Shown: positions 36,612 to 44,404 of the stretch, one piece after another
Position numbering within the stretch: the stretch's first letter is position 1
How the letters are laid out: every line of letters begins with the position of its first letter
Assembly (NCBI GenBank): GCA_902388455.1
Contig: CABMPD010000001.1
Span: 62,001 to 126,000, forward strand
Reading direction: 5' to 3'
From: an uncultured Alistipes sp.
GTDB taxonomy: Bacteria > Bacteroidota > Bacteroidia > Bacteroidales > UBA932
Length of the DNA: 64,000 nt
Position numbers and translations under genes: made by a program
The notes under the pieces: generated by a model
Told to the model about the DNA's origin: nothing
Seen by the model: the letters and a program-made list of their open reading frames with translations, nothing else
Database searches by the model: none

Positions 36612-39074
36612 TTATTTTAAAATATCGTTCAATATACCGGAAGCCGTCTGGTATGCTCCCGCCCCCGCACCCTGGATCACCAGCGGCGAAGGATAAAAAT
36701 CCGTTTCCAGAAGAACGGCGTTGTCCGTCCCGGAGAGGTTGAACAGGGGATGGTCCTCCCCCACCTCCTTCAGGACAATGGAGGCGCGGTATCCGGCGGC
36801 TGCTTCGGGACAATGCTCCAGTGAGGCCACGACCCGGCGCCGCAACCCTTTCTCCGCGGCATCCCTGTACCGGGCCGCCAGTTCCGGCTCATGCTCCTGC
36901 AGCCTGCGGTAGAAATCCTCCGTGCCGCCCTCGAAATATTCTACCGGCAGCAGGGGCTCCACCGCCACATCCTCCTCTTCCAGAGGCAGTCCGGCCTCCC
37001 GGGCGAGAATCAGCAGCTTGCGGAGCACATCCCGTCCGCTGAGGTCAATGCGGGGGTCCGGCTCGGCGTATCCGGCAGCCACGGCCTGCCGCACAGTATC
37101 GGCGAATGTCACCGTAGCACCGCCGTCGTAGGTACTGAAAATATAGTTGAGCGTCCCCGACAGCACGGCCTCTATCCGGTGAATCCGGTCCCCGCTGCAG
37201 ACACACCGGGAGACGGCATCGAGCACGGGCAGGGCCGCCCCGACAGTTGTCTCATATCTGAGGCTCACGCCGTTTTCCAAGGCCAAGCTGCGGATAGCGC
37301 GGTACTGGGAGTATGGGAACGAGAAGGCTATCTTATTGCAGGCCACCACCGAGTAGCCGTGCTGGAAAAGCAGCGGATACTTGCAGGCCACATCCTCGCT
37401 GGCGGTGCAGTCGACAAATACGGAATTTTCCAGAGAGGTATGGGCAAGAGCCTCAAAATAAGCATCGTCCGCGGCACTGGCCCCTCCTTCAAGCAGCTCA
37501 CCTGTCCACTCGGGAGAAATGCCCTCGGTATCCAGCACATAGCGGCGGCTGTTGGAAATACCCGCGATCCGCAGCCGCTTGCCGGTGCGGGCTGCTATTG
37601 CGTCTCCGTTGCGGCGGATGATGTCCACCAGCGCCTTGCCGACCGTACCGTAACCGGCGATGAAGAGGTTGATGTCCCGGGCCGGAGTCCTGTCGAAAAA
37701 CTCGTTGTGGATGTAGCGGATAGCCCGGTCCGCCTCCTCAGAGCGCACCACCACGGAGATGTTCCGCTCCGAAGAGCCCTGCGCCGTGGCCCTTATGGAG
37801 ATACCGTGACGTCCAAGAGCGGCGAGCATCCGGCCCGTAGTGCCGCACTGGCTCATGATGTCGTCTCCCACCAGGCAGACTATCGAGAAGCCCTTTTCGA
37901 CCTTCAGCGGATTGAGCTTGCCCAGGGATATCTCGTAGGCAAAGCAGCTGTCGGCCGCCTCCTTGGCCTTGGCCGCGTCTTTTTCAGATATGGCCACACA
38001 CATAGTGTTCACCGAAGAGGCCTGGGTGATGAGTATGATGCTTATCCCGCTGCGGCTCAGGCTCTCGAAAAGGCGGGCGGAGAAACCCGGCACTCCCACC
38101 ATACCGCTGCCTTCCAGGGAGACGAGGGCTATCTTGTCGGAATTGGAAATGCCCACGAGCCTCTCCTTGCTCCGGGGCGGGTTCTTCTCTATCAGGGTGC
38201 CGGGGGCGTCAGGACAGAATGTGTTCTTAACATAGATAGGAATGCCCTCCGACACCACCGGCTGTATGGTAGGAGGATAGATGACCTTCGCGCCGAAATG
38301 GGAGAGTTCCAGGGCAGCACGGTAGGATATGTTGCTGATGGTCCGGGCCGAGGGGACAATCCTCGGGTTGGCGGTCATCATCCCTGTCACGTCCGTCCAG
38401 ATCTCGAGCCGGCGCACTCCGCAACCCACGGCCAGCAGGGAGGCCGAGTAGTCGGAGCCGCCCCGGCCCAGGGTCGTGGTACGGCCCTGACTGTCGGAGG
38501 CAATAAATCCGGGAAGGACAAACAGGGAAGTCACCGGGTTGCGTTCCAGCATAGCCGCCATGTTGGCGTAGGACGCGGCGGTGTCCACGACCGTCGTCCC
38601 GTCCTTCTTGAAAGTCATGATGATCTCTCTGGAGTCCACCCACTTGACAGATATGCCGGCTGAGGCGAGCAGCAGGGCCATAATCCGGGTGGAAAGCAGT
38701 TCTCCGGTACCCTGTATCGCATCCAGGCTGGCCTCGCTGAGCTCTCCGAGCAGGTAGACGCCATGGGCTATGCCCCGGAGAGAGTCCAGGACGGCATCAC
38801 ACAGTTTCAGGGCCTGCGCCTGCCTCTGCTCCGGAAGCAGCTGCCGGATGATGTCGTGATGCTTTTGCTGATATTCGTCTATGATGGCTTTGTAGCCCTC
38901 GTCTCTGGCCGCGGCAAGACTGCCGGCGCGGATGAGAGCGTCGGTAAAGCCGCTGATGGCCGAGCAGACCAGGATGGTCCGGTCCCGGTCCACTGCCCTG
39001 GTGACGATATCCGCCACCCGGGCCATGTTGGCTGCGTTGGCGACTGAGGAGCCGCCGAATTTGAGTACTTGCAT
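36612..39074 (-). CDS. thrA: Bifunctional aspartate kinase / homoserine dehydrogenase
   Basis: An 820-residue fusion. The kinase (about 1-290) starts VLKFGGSSVANAANM. Two ACT domains follow (about 310-450), then homoserine dehydrogenase (about 465-815) with the NAD(P) motif FIAGYGTVGKALVD. It catalyses the first and third steps from aspartate. Gene content places it in a methionine operon, so functionally it may correspond to MetL as much as ThrA. The sequence does not show which amino acid inhibits it. Confidence 0.95.
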   Translation of the reverse strand: MQVLKFGGSSVANAANMARVADIVTRAVDRDRTILVCSAISGFTDALIRAGSLAAARDEGYKAIIDEYQQKHHDIIRQLLPEQRQAQALKLCDAVLDSLRGIAHGVYLLGELSEASLDAIQGTGELLSTRIMALLLASAGISVKWVDSREIIMTFKKDGTTVVDTAASYANMAAMLERNPVTSLFVLPGFIASDSQGRTTTLGRGGSDYSASLLAVGCGVRRLEIWTDVTGMMTANPRIVPSARTISNISYRAALELSHFGAKVIYPPTIQPVVSEGIPIYVKNTFCPDAPGTLIEKNPPRSKERLVGISNSDKIALVSLEGSGMVGVPGFSARLFESLSRSGISIILITQASSVNTMCVAISEKDAAKAKEAADSCFAYEISLGKLNPLKVEKGFSIVCLVGDDIMSQCGTTGRMLAALGRHGISIRATAQGSSERNISVVVRSEEADRAIRYIHNEFFDRTPARDINLFIAGYGTVGKALVDIIRRNGDAIAARTGKRLRIAGISNSRRYVLDTEGISPEWTGELLEGGASAADDAYFEALAHTSLENSVFVDCTASEDVACKYPLLFQHGYSVVACNKIAFSFPYSQYRAIRSLALENGVSLRYETTVGAALPVLDAVSRCVCSGDRIHRIEAVLSGTLNYIFSTYDGGATVTFADTVRQAVAAGYAEPDPRIDLSGRDVLRKLLILAREAGLPLEEEDVAVEPLLPVEYFEGGTEDFYRRLQEHEPELAARYRDAAEKGLRRRVVASLEHCPEAAAGYRASIVLKEVGEDHPLFNLSGTDNAVLLETDFYPSPLVIQGAGAGAYQTASGILNDILK

Positions 39075-39090
39075 GATGTATTATGTTTTT

Positions 39091-40095
39091 TTATTGATTG
39101 ATTTTTTCCAGCACCGGTCCTAAGACAGCCGACAGCTGTCCGTACTCGAGCAGAAAGCCGTCATGCCCGAAAGCCGAGGTTATCTCGTGATACTCAGCCC
39201 CGGGGATATTGCGGGCCATGAACTTCTGCTCCTGTGTCGGGAAAAGGGCGTCGCTGTCTATGCCTACGATGACACAGCGGGCCCTGATGCTCCTGAGAGC
39301 CGCCTCCACTCCCCCGCGGCCCCTGCCGATGTTATGACTGTCCACTGAATGTGTCAGATACCAGTAGGAATAGGCGTCGAAACGGTCGGAAAGCTTGCGG
39401 CCCTGATACCGTTCGTAGGAAGCGGCGCGCTCCGCGAAGAGGGTATCCTCATCCGGCTCGGCCTGAGTATTGTTGTACCCCTGATAACTGCGGTACGAGA
39501 TGAGGGCTATGGCCCTGGCCGTCCGGAGTCCTGCCGCTCCGCCTTTCAGGGTACGGCACTCGCGGAACGTAGGATCGGCCTCGATGGCCATTCTCTGGGC
39601 CTCGTTGGATGCTGTCAACCAGGGCGTAACCCGGGGACCGCAGGCCATGATAGCCGCCCGCGCGATTACATCCGGCTCCATCACCGTCCATTCCAGAGCC
39701 TGGAAACCACCGATGGAACTGCCTATCAGCAGGTCTATCCGGCCTATGCCCAGATGCCTGCGCAGGAGAGCCTCGGTGCGGACTATGTCCCTGACAGTCA
39801 CCTTCGGGAAATCCAGGAACCTGCCCTGCGCCGGACCGGAAGAGCCGTAGGCCGAGCAGAGCATATTGGCGCAGACCACCGTGTAGCGGTCCGTGTCTAT
39901 GAGCCGGCCCGGACCCACCATCTCCGGCCACCATTCTTCCGGGTCCGAATTGGCTGTCAGCGCATGACAGATCCAGATGACCTTGCGGGGCCCGCCGTCC
40001 GGCATTGATATGTGATAGACTATTCTGAGATTGTCGATTGTACCTCCGGCCTCGCACCGGAACGGTTCTTCGTGGATATATTCCGCTTGTATCAT
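39091..40095 (-). CDS. metX: Homoserine O-acetyltransferase
   Basis: Alpha/beta-hydrolase that acetylates homoserine, committing it to methionine. The 334-residue protein has the nucleophile serine in IGSSIGGFQALEW, an early HALTANSDPEEWW, and the histidine near the end in FGHDGFLLEY. First gene of the operon; 126 bases separate it from the stop of a Met-rich leader peptide. Related acyltransferases can use succinyl-CoA, but the MetX sequence and partner MetY favour acetyl. Confidence 0.94.
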   Translation of the reverse strand: MIQAEYIHEEPFRCEAGGTIDNLRIVYHISMPDGGPRKVIWICHALTANSDPEEWWPEMVGPGRLIDTDRYTVVCANMLCSAYGSSGPAQGRFLDFPKVTVRDIVRTEALLRRHLGIGRIDLLIGSSIGGFQALEWTVMEPDVIARAAIMACGPRVTPWLTASNEAQRMAIEADPTFRECRTLKGGAAGLRTARAIALISYRSYQGYNNTQAEPDEDTLFAERAASYERYQGRKLSDRFDAYSYWYLTHSVDSHNIGRGRGGVEAALRSIRARCVIVGIDSDALFPTQEQKFMARNIPGAEYHEITSAFGHDGFLLEYGQLSAVLGPVLEKINQ

Positions 40096-40221
40096 TGATT
40101 GTCGATGTCCATTGATGCCCTGACGTCAAATCCATTCTCAGCCCCGGGGCAGATTCGGGACTGTGGAGTCAACTTGATATGTTTTCGGATTTAATACGCC
40201 GGAGCCCGCATCCCGCTTGAC

Positions 40222-40278
40222 TTACCGGCAAAAGAGAAAGCCATGCATCGAAGAGCGATGCATTCGCATGGACATCAT
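40222..40278 (-). CDS. Putative methionine leader peptide
   Basis: An 18-codon frame reading MMSMRMHRSSMHGFLFCR then TAA, with five Met codons in the first eleven. It lies upstream of metX, on the same strand, between a -7 box (40311-40318) and the operon. Its sequence forms a hairpin followed by TTTT. This arrangement is that of a ribosome-mediated attenuator in which slow Met-tRNA supply would stall the ribosome. The leader has no obvious Shine-Dalgarno, as is usual here. Seen: the codons and hairpin. Inferred: the regulation. Confidence 0.7.
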   Translation of the reverse strand: MMSMRMHRSSMHGFLFCR

Positions 40279-40300
40279 GGATATGTTGGAGTGCTTTCTC
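40230..40300 (-). promoter_or_regulatory. Attenuator-like hairpin in the met operon leader
   Basis: In the transcript, GAGAAAGC (40293-40300) pairs with GCUUUCUC (40234-40241) and is followed by UUUU. Inside, AUGCAUCG (40256-40263) pairs with CGAUGCAU (40243-40250). Both stems overlap the Met-rich leader frame. A GCCGG/CCGGC pair further down (40225-40229 with 40198-40202) could be part of an alternative fold. Confidence 0.55.
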
Positions 40301-40310
40301 ATTGCGGAGA

Positions 40311-40318
40311 CAAATTTA
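40311..40318 (-). promoter_or_regulatory. Probable -7 box for the met operon
   Basis: Minus strand TAAATTTG, a full TAnnTTTG match, 33 bases before the leader peptide ATG. No good -33 box is visible. Confidence 0.5.
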
Positions 40319-40342
40319 GAAAAATTTTTCAAAGAAGTATCC

Positions 40343-40350
40343 TAACTTTG
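40343..40350 (+). promoter_or_regulatory. Probable -7 box for pgeF
   Basis: TAACTTTG, 23 bases before the ATG at 40373, divergent from the met operon box. Confidence 0.5.
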
Positions 40351-40372
40351 CCAAAAATTGCATTTGCCTGAG

Positions 40373-41164
40373 ATGAGACAGATTTCCCCGAGCGGCTCCG
40401 ACGGCCTGATGAGATATGACATAGCCCCTGAAGTTACGGCATTTTCCCCGCTGAGGGACGCCGTACTGCCGATGAGGGTGGTGCAGGCGCATCAGGTGCA
40501 CGGGGACCGGGTGGCCGTGGTGACTTCGGCCGGCACTACACGGGAAGAACTGGAGGGGTATGACGCGCTGGTGACGGACGTCCCGGGCGTGGCGATAGGG
40601 GCCAGGACAGCTGACTGCATACCGGTGCTGATGTACGATCCGGTACGGCGGGCAGTGGCGGCAGTACATTCCGGCTGGAAGGGTACGGTGCTGAAAATCG
40701 CAGCGAAAGTCCTGGCTGTGATGGCCTCCAAGTACGGCACCCGCGCCGCCGACATCCTGACGGTAATCGGTCCCAGCATCGGTCCGGACAGCTTTCAGGT
40801 CGGTCCGGAAGTCGCCGAAGCCTTCCTCGCCGCCAGATTTCCGGAGACATGGTCCCGGCCGGACACTGATGACTACGGCACGGCCAGCACCGGCAAAACC
40901 GTTGTCCGCCTTATCACCGACCGCGGCCCGCGCATCCCCGGCTCCATGTCCGGTGGCCTCCACATAGACCTTCCCCAAGCCGTCCGCCTGACCCTCATCC
41001 GGGCCGGTGTCCACGACGCCAACATTCTCATCTCCGGCATCGACACCTACACCCACCCCGGCTTCTTCTCAGCCCGCCGCGAAGGCCCCTCCTGCGGCCG
41101 CACCGTCAACACCATCATGCTCAATCCCAGCCACTCGCCCGAGCCCTCTAAGGAATTACCGTAA
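40373..41164 (+). CDS. pgeF: Multicopper polyphenol oxidase family / peptidoglycan editing factor
   Basis: A 263-residue DUF152 (YfiH/PgeF) protein. Conserved features are VHGDRV, ADCIPVLMYD, HSGWKGTVLKI and the C-terminal CGR region. Members have been described as laccase-like, as purine nucleoside enzymes and as removing mis-incorporated residues from wall precursors. The ATG at 40373 is preferred over a TTG at 40358. Its stop codon lies within the left end of an element copy (TTACCGTAAG). Confidence 0.88.
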   Translation: MRQISPSGSDGLMRYDIAPEVTAFSPLRDAVLPMRVVQAHQVHGDRVAVVTSAGTTREELEGYDALVTDVPGVAIGARTADCIPVLMYDPVRRAVAAVHSGWKGTVLKIAAKVLAVMASKYGTRAADILTVIGPSIGPDSFQVGPEVAEAFLAARFPETWSRPDTDDYGTASTGKTVVRLITDRGPRIPGSMSGGLHIDLPQAVRLTLIRAGVHDANILISGIDTYTHPGFFSARREGPSCGRTVNTIMLNPSHSPEPSKELP

Positions 41165-41326
41165 GTACTGACGCGCCCCATTTTCATAATCAACTATTTT
41201 TCACAGCATTACCAACACAACTAGAATCTTTCGCGCCTTCACAACCCACCGGCAAGCACACCCCTCTTTCTTAACCATCTGATTTCTGAGCGATTACAAA
41301 AAGTACCCGCGTCCCTGCTTACCGTT
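41158..41326 (+). repeat. ~170-bp dispersed element, copy B
   Basis: Left end ACCGTAAGTACTGACGCGCC, right end CTGCTTACCGTT (41315-41326). It shares GACGCNCCCC near the left and CTGAGCG(A/T)TTACAAAA plus CTGCTTACCGTT at the right with copies C and D. It lies between pgeF and the RAYT gene; the pgeF stop falls within its left end, and the RAYT -33 box starts one base after its right end. Confidence 0.75.
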
Positions 41327-41358
41327 GTTGCACAGCCAGAATATAATTCCTAACTTTG
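41327..41358 (+). promoter_or_regulatory. Bacteroidota-type promoter for the RAYT gene
   Basis: GTTG (41327-41330), 20 bases, TAACTTTG (41351-41358), 33 bases before the ATG. It abuts the right end of element copy B. Confidence 0.75.
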
Positions 41359-41390
41359 AGGCAGTCATTAACCGATAGAAGTGAAAGATT

Positions 41391-42326
41391 ATGGAGCAGG
41401 AGAAACATTTCCGGCACATCTGCACAGCCGGACTGGAAAAGGAAATCATTTTCAAGACTGACGCCGATTACATTTTCGGGATGAACAGCATTCCGGTATG
41501 CATGGCTGACAGAGACATATCCATGCACGCCTTCTGCCTGATGGACAATCACGTCCATTTCATAGCCCACGGCACTGAAGAGGATTGCGGCGGATTCATC
41601 AAGGCCTACCGGAAGCGACTTTTCACCCTGGCCGACATGAGCCGCGCAGACATCTGCATGAAAGAAATTGACGATACCGAGTACCTTAAACGGGCGATTG
41701 CCTACGTTTTGCGCAACCCTCCCGCAGCCGGACTGGCCGTTCTCCCGATGCATTACCGATGGAGCTCCGGTCCTCTGTATTTCAACGACGGCAACACGCT
41801 GACAGCCAACCGGCCGGTCACAGATATCGCACACATGAGCAGGCGGCGGCAGCAGAAACTGTTCCGTACCCGCGGACAGCTGCCGGGACACTACACCGTA
41901 ACGGCCGACGGACTCATCTGCCCTAAATGCTACGTAGACTACCGCGCCGTCGAGGAGATATTCCACAGCCCCGTCAGGATGCTCTACTTCCTCTCGCGCA
42001 ACGACAGTATGGAGATGGAGCTGACATCCGGAATCCTCCGGCGGGCCCGCTACACTGACAGCGAGATGGCCTCCACCGTCACGAACCTCTGCAGCGAAAT
42101 ATTCAGCAAGTCTTCTCCCGATGCGCTCAGCATAGACGAGAAGTATCAGCTGGCAAACATCCTCCGGAAACAATACGGCCTGGGCATCAAGCAGCTGGCA
42201 CGCCTCACCCAGACCAGTATCAGTCTGCTCGGACAAGTCTTCCACGGCCAAAGCGCTCCAAGCCAGCACAGTCCGGAGCAGAACGGACTGGCTCAGAACA
42301 GCCAGGATCACAACCCTCAAGGATAG
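41391..42326 (+). CDS. REP-associated tyrosine transposase (RAYT, Y1/HUH family)
   Basis: A 311-residue single-strand DNA transposase-like protein. The HUH pair is H54-V-H56 in MDNHVHFIAHG. The likely catalytic tyrosine is Y105 in AYVLRNPPAAGL, which matches the family's Y-x-NP-xAG block. The C-terminus (about 225-270) has an extra helix-turn-helix (IKQLARLTQTSISLLG), and the last ~35 residues are polar and Gln/Ser-rich. Unlike insertion-sequence TnpA, RAYTs are single-copy and act on REP-type repeats. Here related elements lie 65 bases upstream and 36 bases downstream. Confidence 0.85.
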   Translation: MEQEKHFRHICTAGLEKEIIFKTDADYIFGMNSIPVCMADRDISMHAFCLMDNHVHFIAHGTEEDCGGFIKAYRKRLFTLADMSRADICMKEIDDTEYLKRAIAYVLRNPPAAGLAVLPMHYRWSSGPLYFNDGNTLTANRPVTDIAHMSRRRQQKLFRTRGQLPGHYTVTADGLICPKCYVDYRAVEEIFHSPVRMLYFLSRNDSMEMELTSGILRRARYTDSEMASTVTNLCSEIFSKSSPDALSIDEKYQLANILRKQYGLGIKQLARLTQTSISLLGQVFHGQSAPSQHSPEQNGLAQNSQDHNPQG

Positions 42327-42361
42327 AAGCCCAAATCCGGCTCAGAGCCGCCGGTTCCCGC

Positions 42362-42531
42362 AACGGTAAGATGTGACGCACCCCTATTTTGCAAAACATT
42401 GACATTCAGAACGATGCGAATCGCACATGATATTTCCGCCCCCTCACAACATACCGAAAAGATCACACCCTTACCGTAACACGCTGATCACTGAGCGTTT
42501 GCAAAAACACCCTGCTGCACTGCTTACCATT
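42362..42531 (+). repeat. ~170-bp dispersed element, copy C
   Basis: Left end AACGGTAAGATGTGACGCAC (from 42362), right end CTTACCATT (42523-42531): 9-base terminal inverted repeats with one mismatch. It shares CTGATCACTGAGCGTTT with copy D and CTCACAAC/CACACCC blocks with copy B. An internal CTTACCGTAAC (about 42470) suggests it is composite. Lies between the RAYT and ATP-grasp genes. Confidence 0.75.
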
Positions 42532-42597
42532 GCCAGAGGGCGTGGGCAAGATTACAGAACAGGGATACTCCCGGCCATCTCAGGACGCACTGGTTGG

Positions 42598-43488
42598 TCA
42601 GAGGACGCGGACGAGATTGCGGAATAGCGCATCGGGAATGTCGGCCGAGGCGGTACGGAAGCCGGCATTGCCGTTGACCTCGCAGACCTTGAAGCCGTTT
42701 TGACCATCGAACAGCAGGTCCACCCCCGCAAAGAAGAGCCCGCAGGCACGGGCAGCGGCCACGGCAAGAGAAGCAGCGGCGGGAGGCAGCGGAATCTGAC
42801 GGAAGGAGCCCCCGGCGGCGAAATTGGACTTGAAGCTCGAGGGATTGTACCGCAGCACATGACCGGCCACCTCGTCCCCCGTCACCCACACCCGGATGTC
42901 CCGTCCGCTGCTCGTGGCCACGAACTCCTGCAGCACCGGCACACAGCCGCGGCGGACCTCCTCCGGTGTCTCCCCGAACTCGCTGATTCCCCGGGACAAT
43001 GCCTCCAGGCGCAGAGCCTCCTCCCGCCGGCACGCCTCCAGCGCGGAACGGTATTCCGGGGCATCGCGGACGAGGAAGACATTCTCCCCCTTCGACCCGA
43101 AATTGAACTTGAGGATAAATGGAAATGCGTCCCCGCTCCCAGCCTCTTCAGGGGACAATGCCCCCGGCACCGGCACCCCGGCAGCGGCCAGGACCTCCCC
43201 GCAGCGGAGCTTGTCCCGGCAGAGGATCATCGCCTCGGGGGCATTCAGCACCGGCACACCCTGACCCCCGTACCACCGCGACAGGGCGATATTGTACCCC
43301 CGCATCAGGACAAAATCCGGCTTCCAGGCCGGAGCGCCCGCGGGAGCCTCAGCCGCCGGAGCGTCATAGAACAGCACCTCGACCGACATCCCGTGATGGG
43401 CAGCCGCCTCCCGGAACCAGCCGAAAGCATTGTTCCCCCGGGGGGTCGTCGAGGGGTATATCAGCAGACCTCTTTTTTCCATTGCCAT
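42598..43488 (-). CDS. RimK-like ATP-grasp ligase
   Basis: A 296-residue ATP-grasp protein: N-terminal pre-ATP-grasp domain (GLLIYPSTTPRGNNAFGWF, FVLMRGYN), lysine in FPFILKFNFGSKG, and the metal/ATP site KVCEVNGNAGFR. This set is typical of RimK-type amino-acid ligases, which add residues to proteins or small molecules. Substrate is unknown. The gene faces the RAYT gene across element copy C. Confidence 0.8.
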   Translation of the reverse strand: MAMEKRGLLIYPSTTPRGNNAFGWFREAAAHHGMSVEVLFYDAPAAEAPAGAPAWKPDFVLMRGYNIALSRWYGGQGVPVLNAPEAMILCRDKLRCGEVLAAAGVPVPGALSPEEAGSGDAFPFILKFNFGSKGENVFLVRDAPEYRSALEACRREEALRLEALSRGISEFGETPEEVRRGCVPVLQEFVATSSGRDIRVWVTGDEVAGHVLRYNPSSFKSNFAAGGSFRQIPLPPAAASLAVAAARACGLFFAGVDLLFDGQNGFKVCEVNGNAGFRTASADIPDALFRNLVRVL

Positions 43489-43668
43489 AATCGAACTGCG
43501 AAAATAATATTTATCTTTATAGTTTCAATTCACACAACGGCATCAGGACAGAACTTCGGCCATGTCATCACACTTTAAGAGCTGCGGAAGATGCTGGACA
43601 TCTGACCAGGATTACTAAAAAAACAAAACCCTGAAGTTTGTCTTACGACAGGGACAACAGGGGATTAC

Positions 43669-43700
43669 TTTGCAAATATACGGGATTTCCCTTATATTTG
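43669..43700 (+). promoter_or_regulatory. Bacteroidota-type promoter for the Abi-like gene
   Basis: TTTG (43669-43672), 20 bases, TATATTTG (43693-43700). Places the transcript start about 20 bases before the ATG at 43727. Confidence 0.8.
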
Positions 43701-43726
43701 CAAATAGTAAGCCAACAAAAATCGAA

Positions 43727-44395
43727 ATGAAATATTCCGATTATGAGACTGCTTTTTCTCCGGCTCGTCTAAGCCGATATTTAACTGCCTGCGGTGGGGA
43801 TAATAACAAAGCCTTGACGCTGTACAGGCACAATATAAAATTGTGTCAGAAATTTTATGGCGTATTAAGTCTGTTTGAAGTAGTCCTGCGCAATGCAGTC
43901 AACGAACACTACAAACGTCACTTCGGGGACAACTGCTGGATCAGGACACAGATACAACCGGGGGGCATGTTGGATAACTGTCCGCAGCTGCCCGATATAA
44001 CAAGGCACCTCACAAGACTTATAAACAACGGAATATATACACATGACAGACTGGTTTCCTCTGTGAGCTTCGGATTTTGGACATATCTTTTCAATAAGCA
44101 GCCATTCCGCAAAGGAGGACAAAGTTTACTGGCAATTCTGCCGAATAGGACCAAGGGACTGGGACAAAGAGCTATTTATAACGAACTCATGGAGATAAAA
44201 ACGTTCAGGAACCGAATAGCGCACCATGAACCGATATGCTTCGATACAAAAGGAAACAAGGACGTAAATTTCGCACAATATAATTACAACCAAATCCTTA
44301 AATACGTCTACTTCCTGGGGTATAATAAGAACGAGTTGTTTTTTGGCCTTGACGTGCTTCCGGACACAATTATCGCAAAAATAAACCACCTGTAA
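43727..44395 (+). CDS. Abi-like HEPN-domain protein (putative abortive infection)
   Basis: A 222-residue all-alpha protein of the Abi_2/AbiD-AbiF-like family. The HEPN ribonuclease motif appears as R161-N-R-I-A-H166 (FRNRIAHHEP). Conserved segments LFEVVLRNAVNEHY and SFGFWTYLF are family-typical. Such proteins are linked to phage defence by RNA cleavage. The gene is more AT-rich than its neighbours and stands alone with its own promoter, consistent with transfer. The ATG at 43670 is rejected, since it overlaps the -33 box. Confidence 0.82.
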   Translation: MKYSDYETAFSPARLSRYLTACGGDNNKALTLYRHNIKLCQKFYGVLSLFEVVLRNAVNEHYKRHFGDNCWIRTQIQPGGMLDNCPQLPDITRHLTRLINNGIYTHDRLVSSVSFGFWTYLFNKQPFRKGGQSLLAILPNRTKGLGQRAIYNELMEIKTFRNRIAHHEPICFDTKGNKDVNFAQYNYNQILKYVYFLGYNKNELFFGLDVLPDTIIAKINHL

Positions 44396-44404
44396 TTCAC
44401 AGTT

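Noticed and set aside
40096-40320. SAM riboswitch before metX
   Set aside because: The conserved core sequences of SAM-I and SAM-II aptamers are not visible in the minus-strand leader; the Met-codon frame and hairpin explain the region better. A covariance-model search would settle it.
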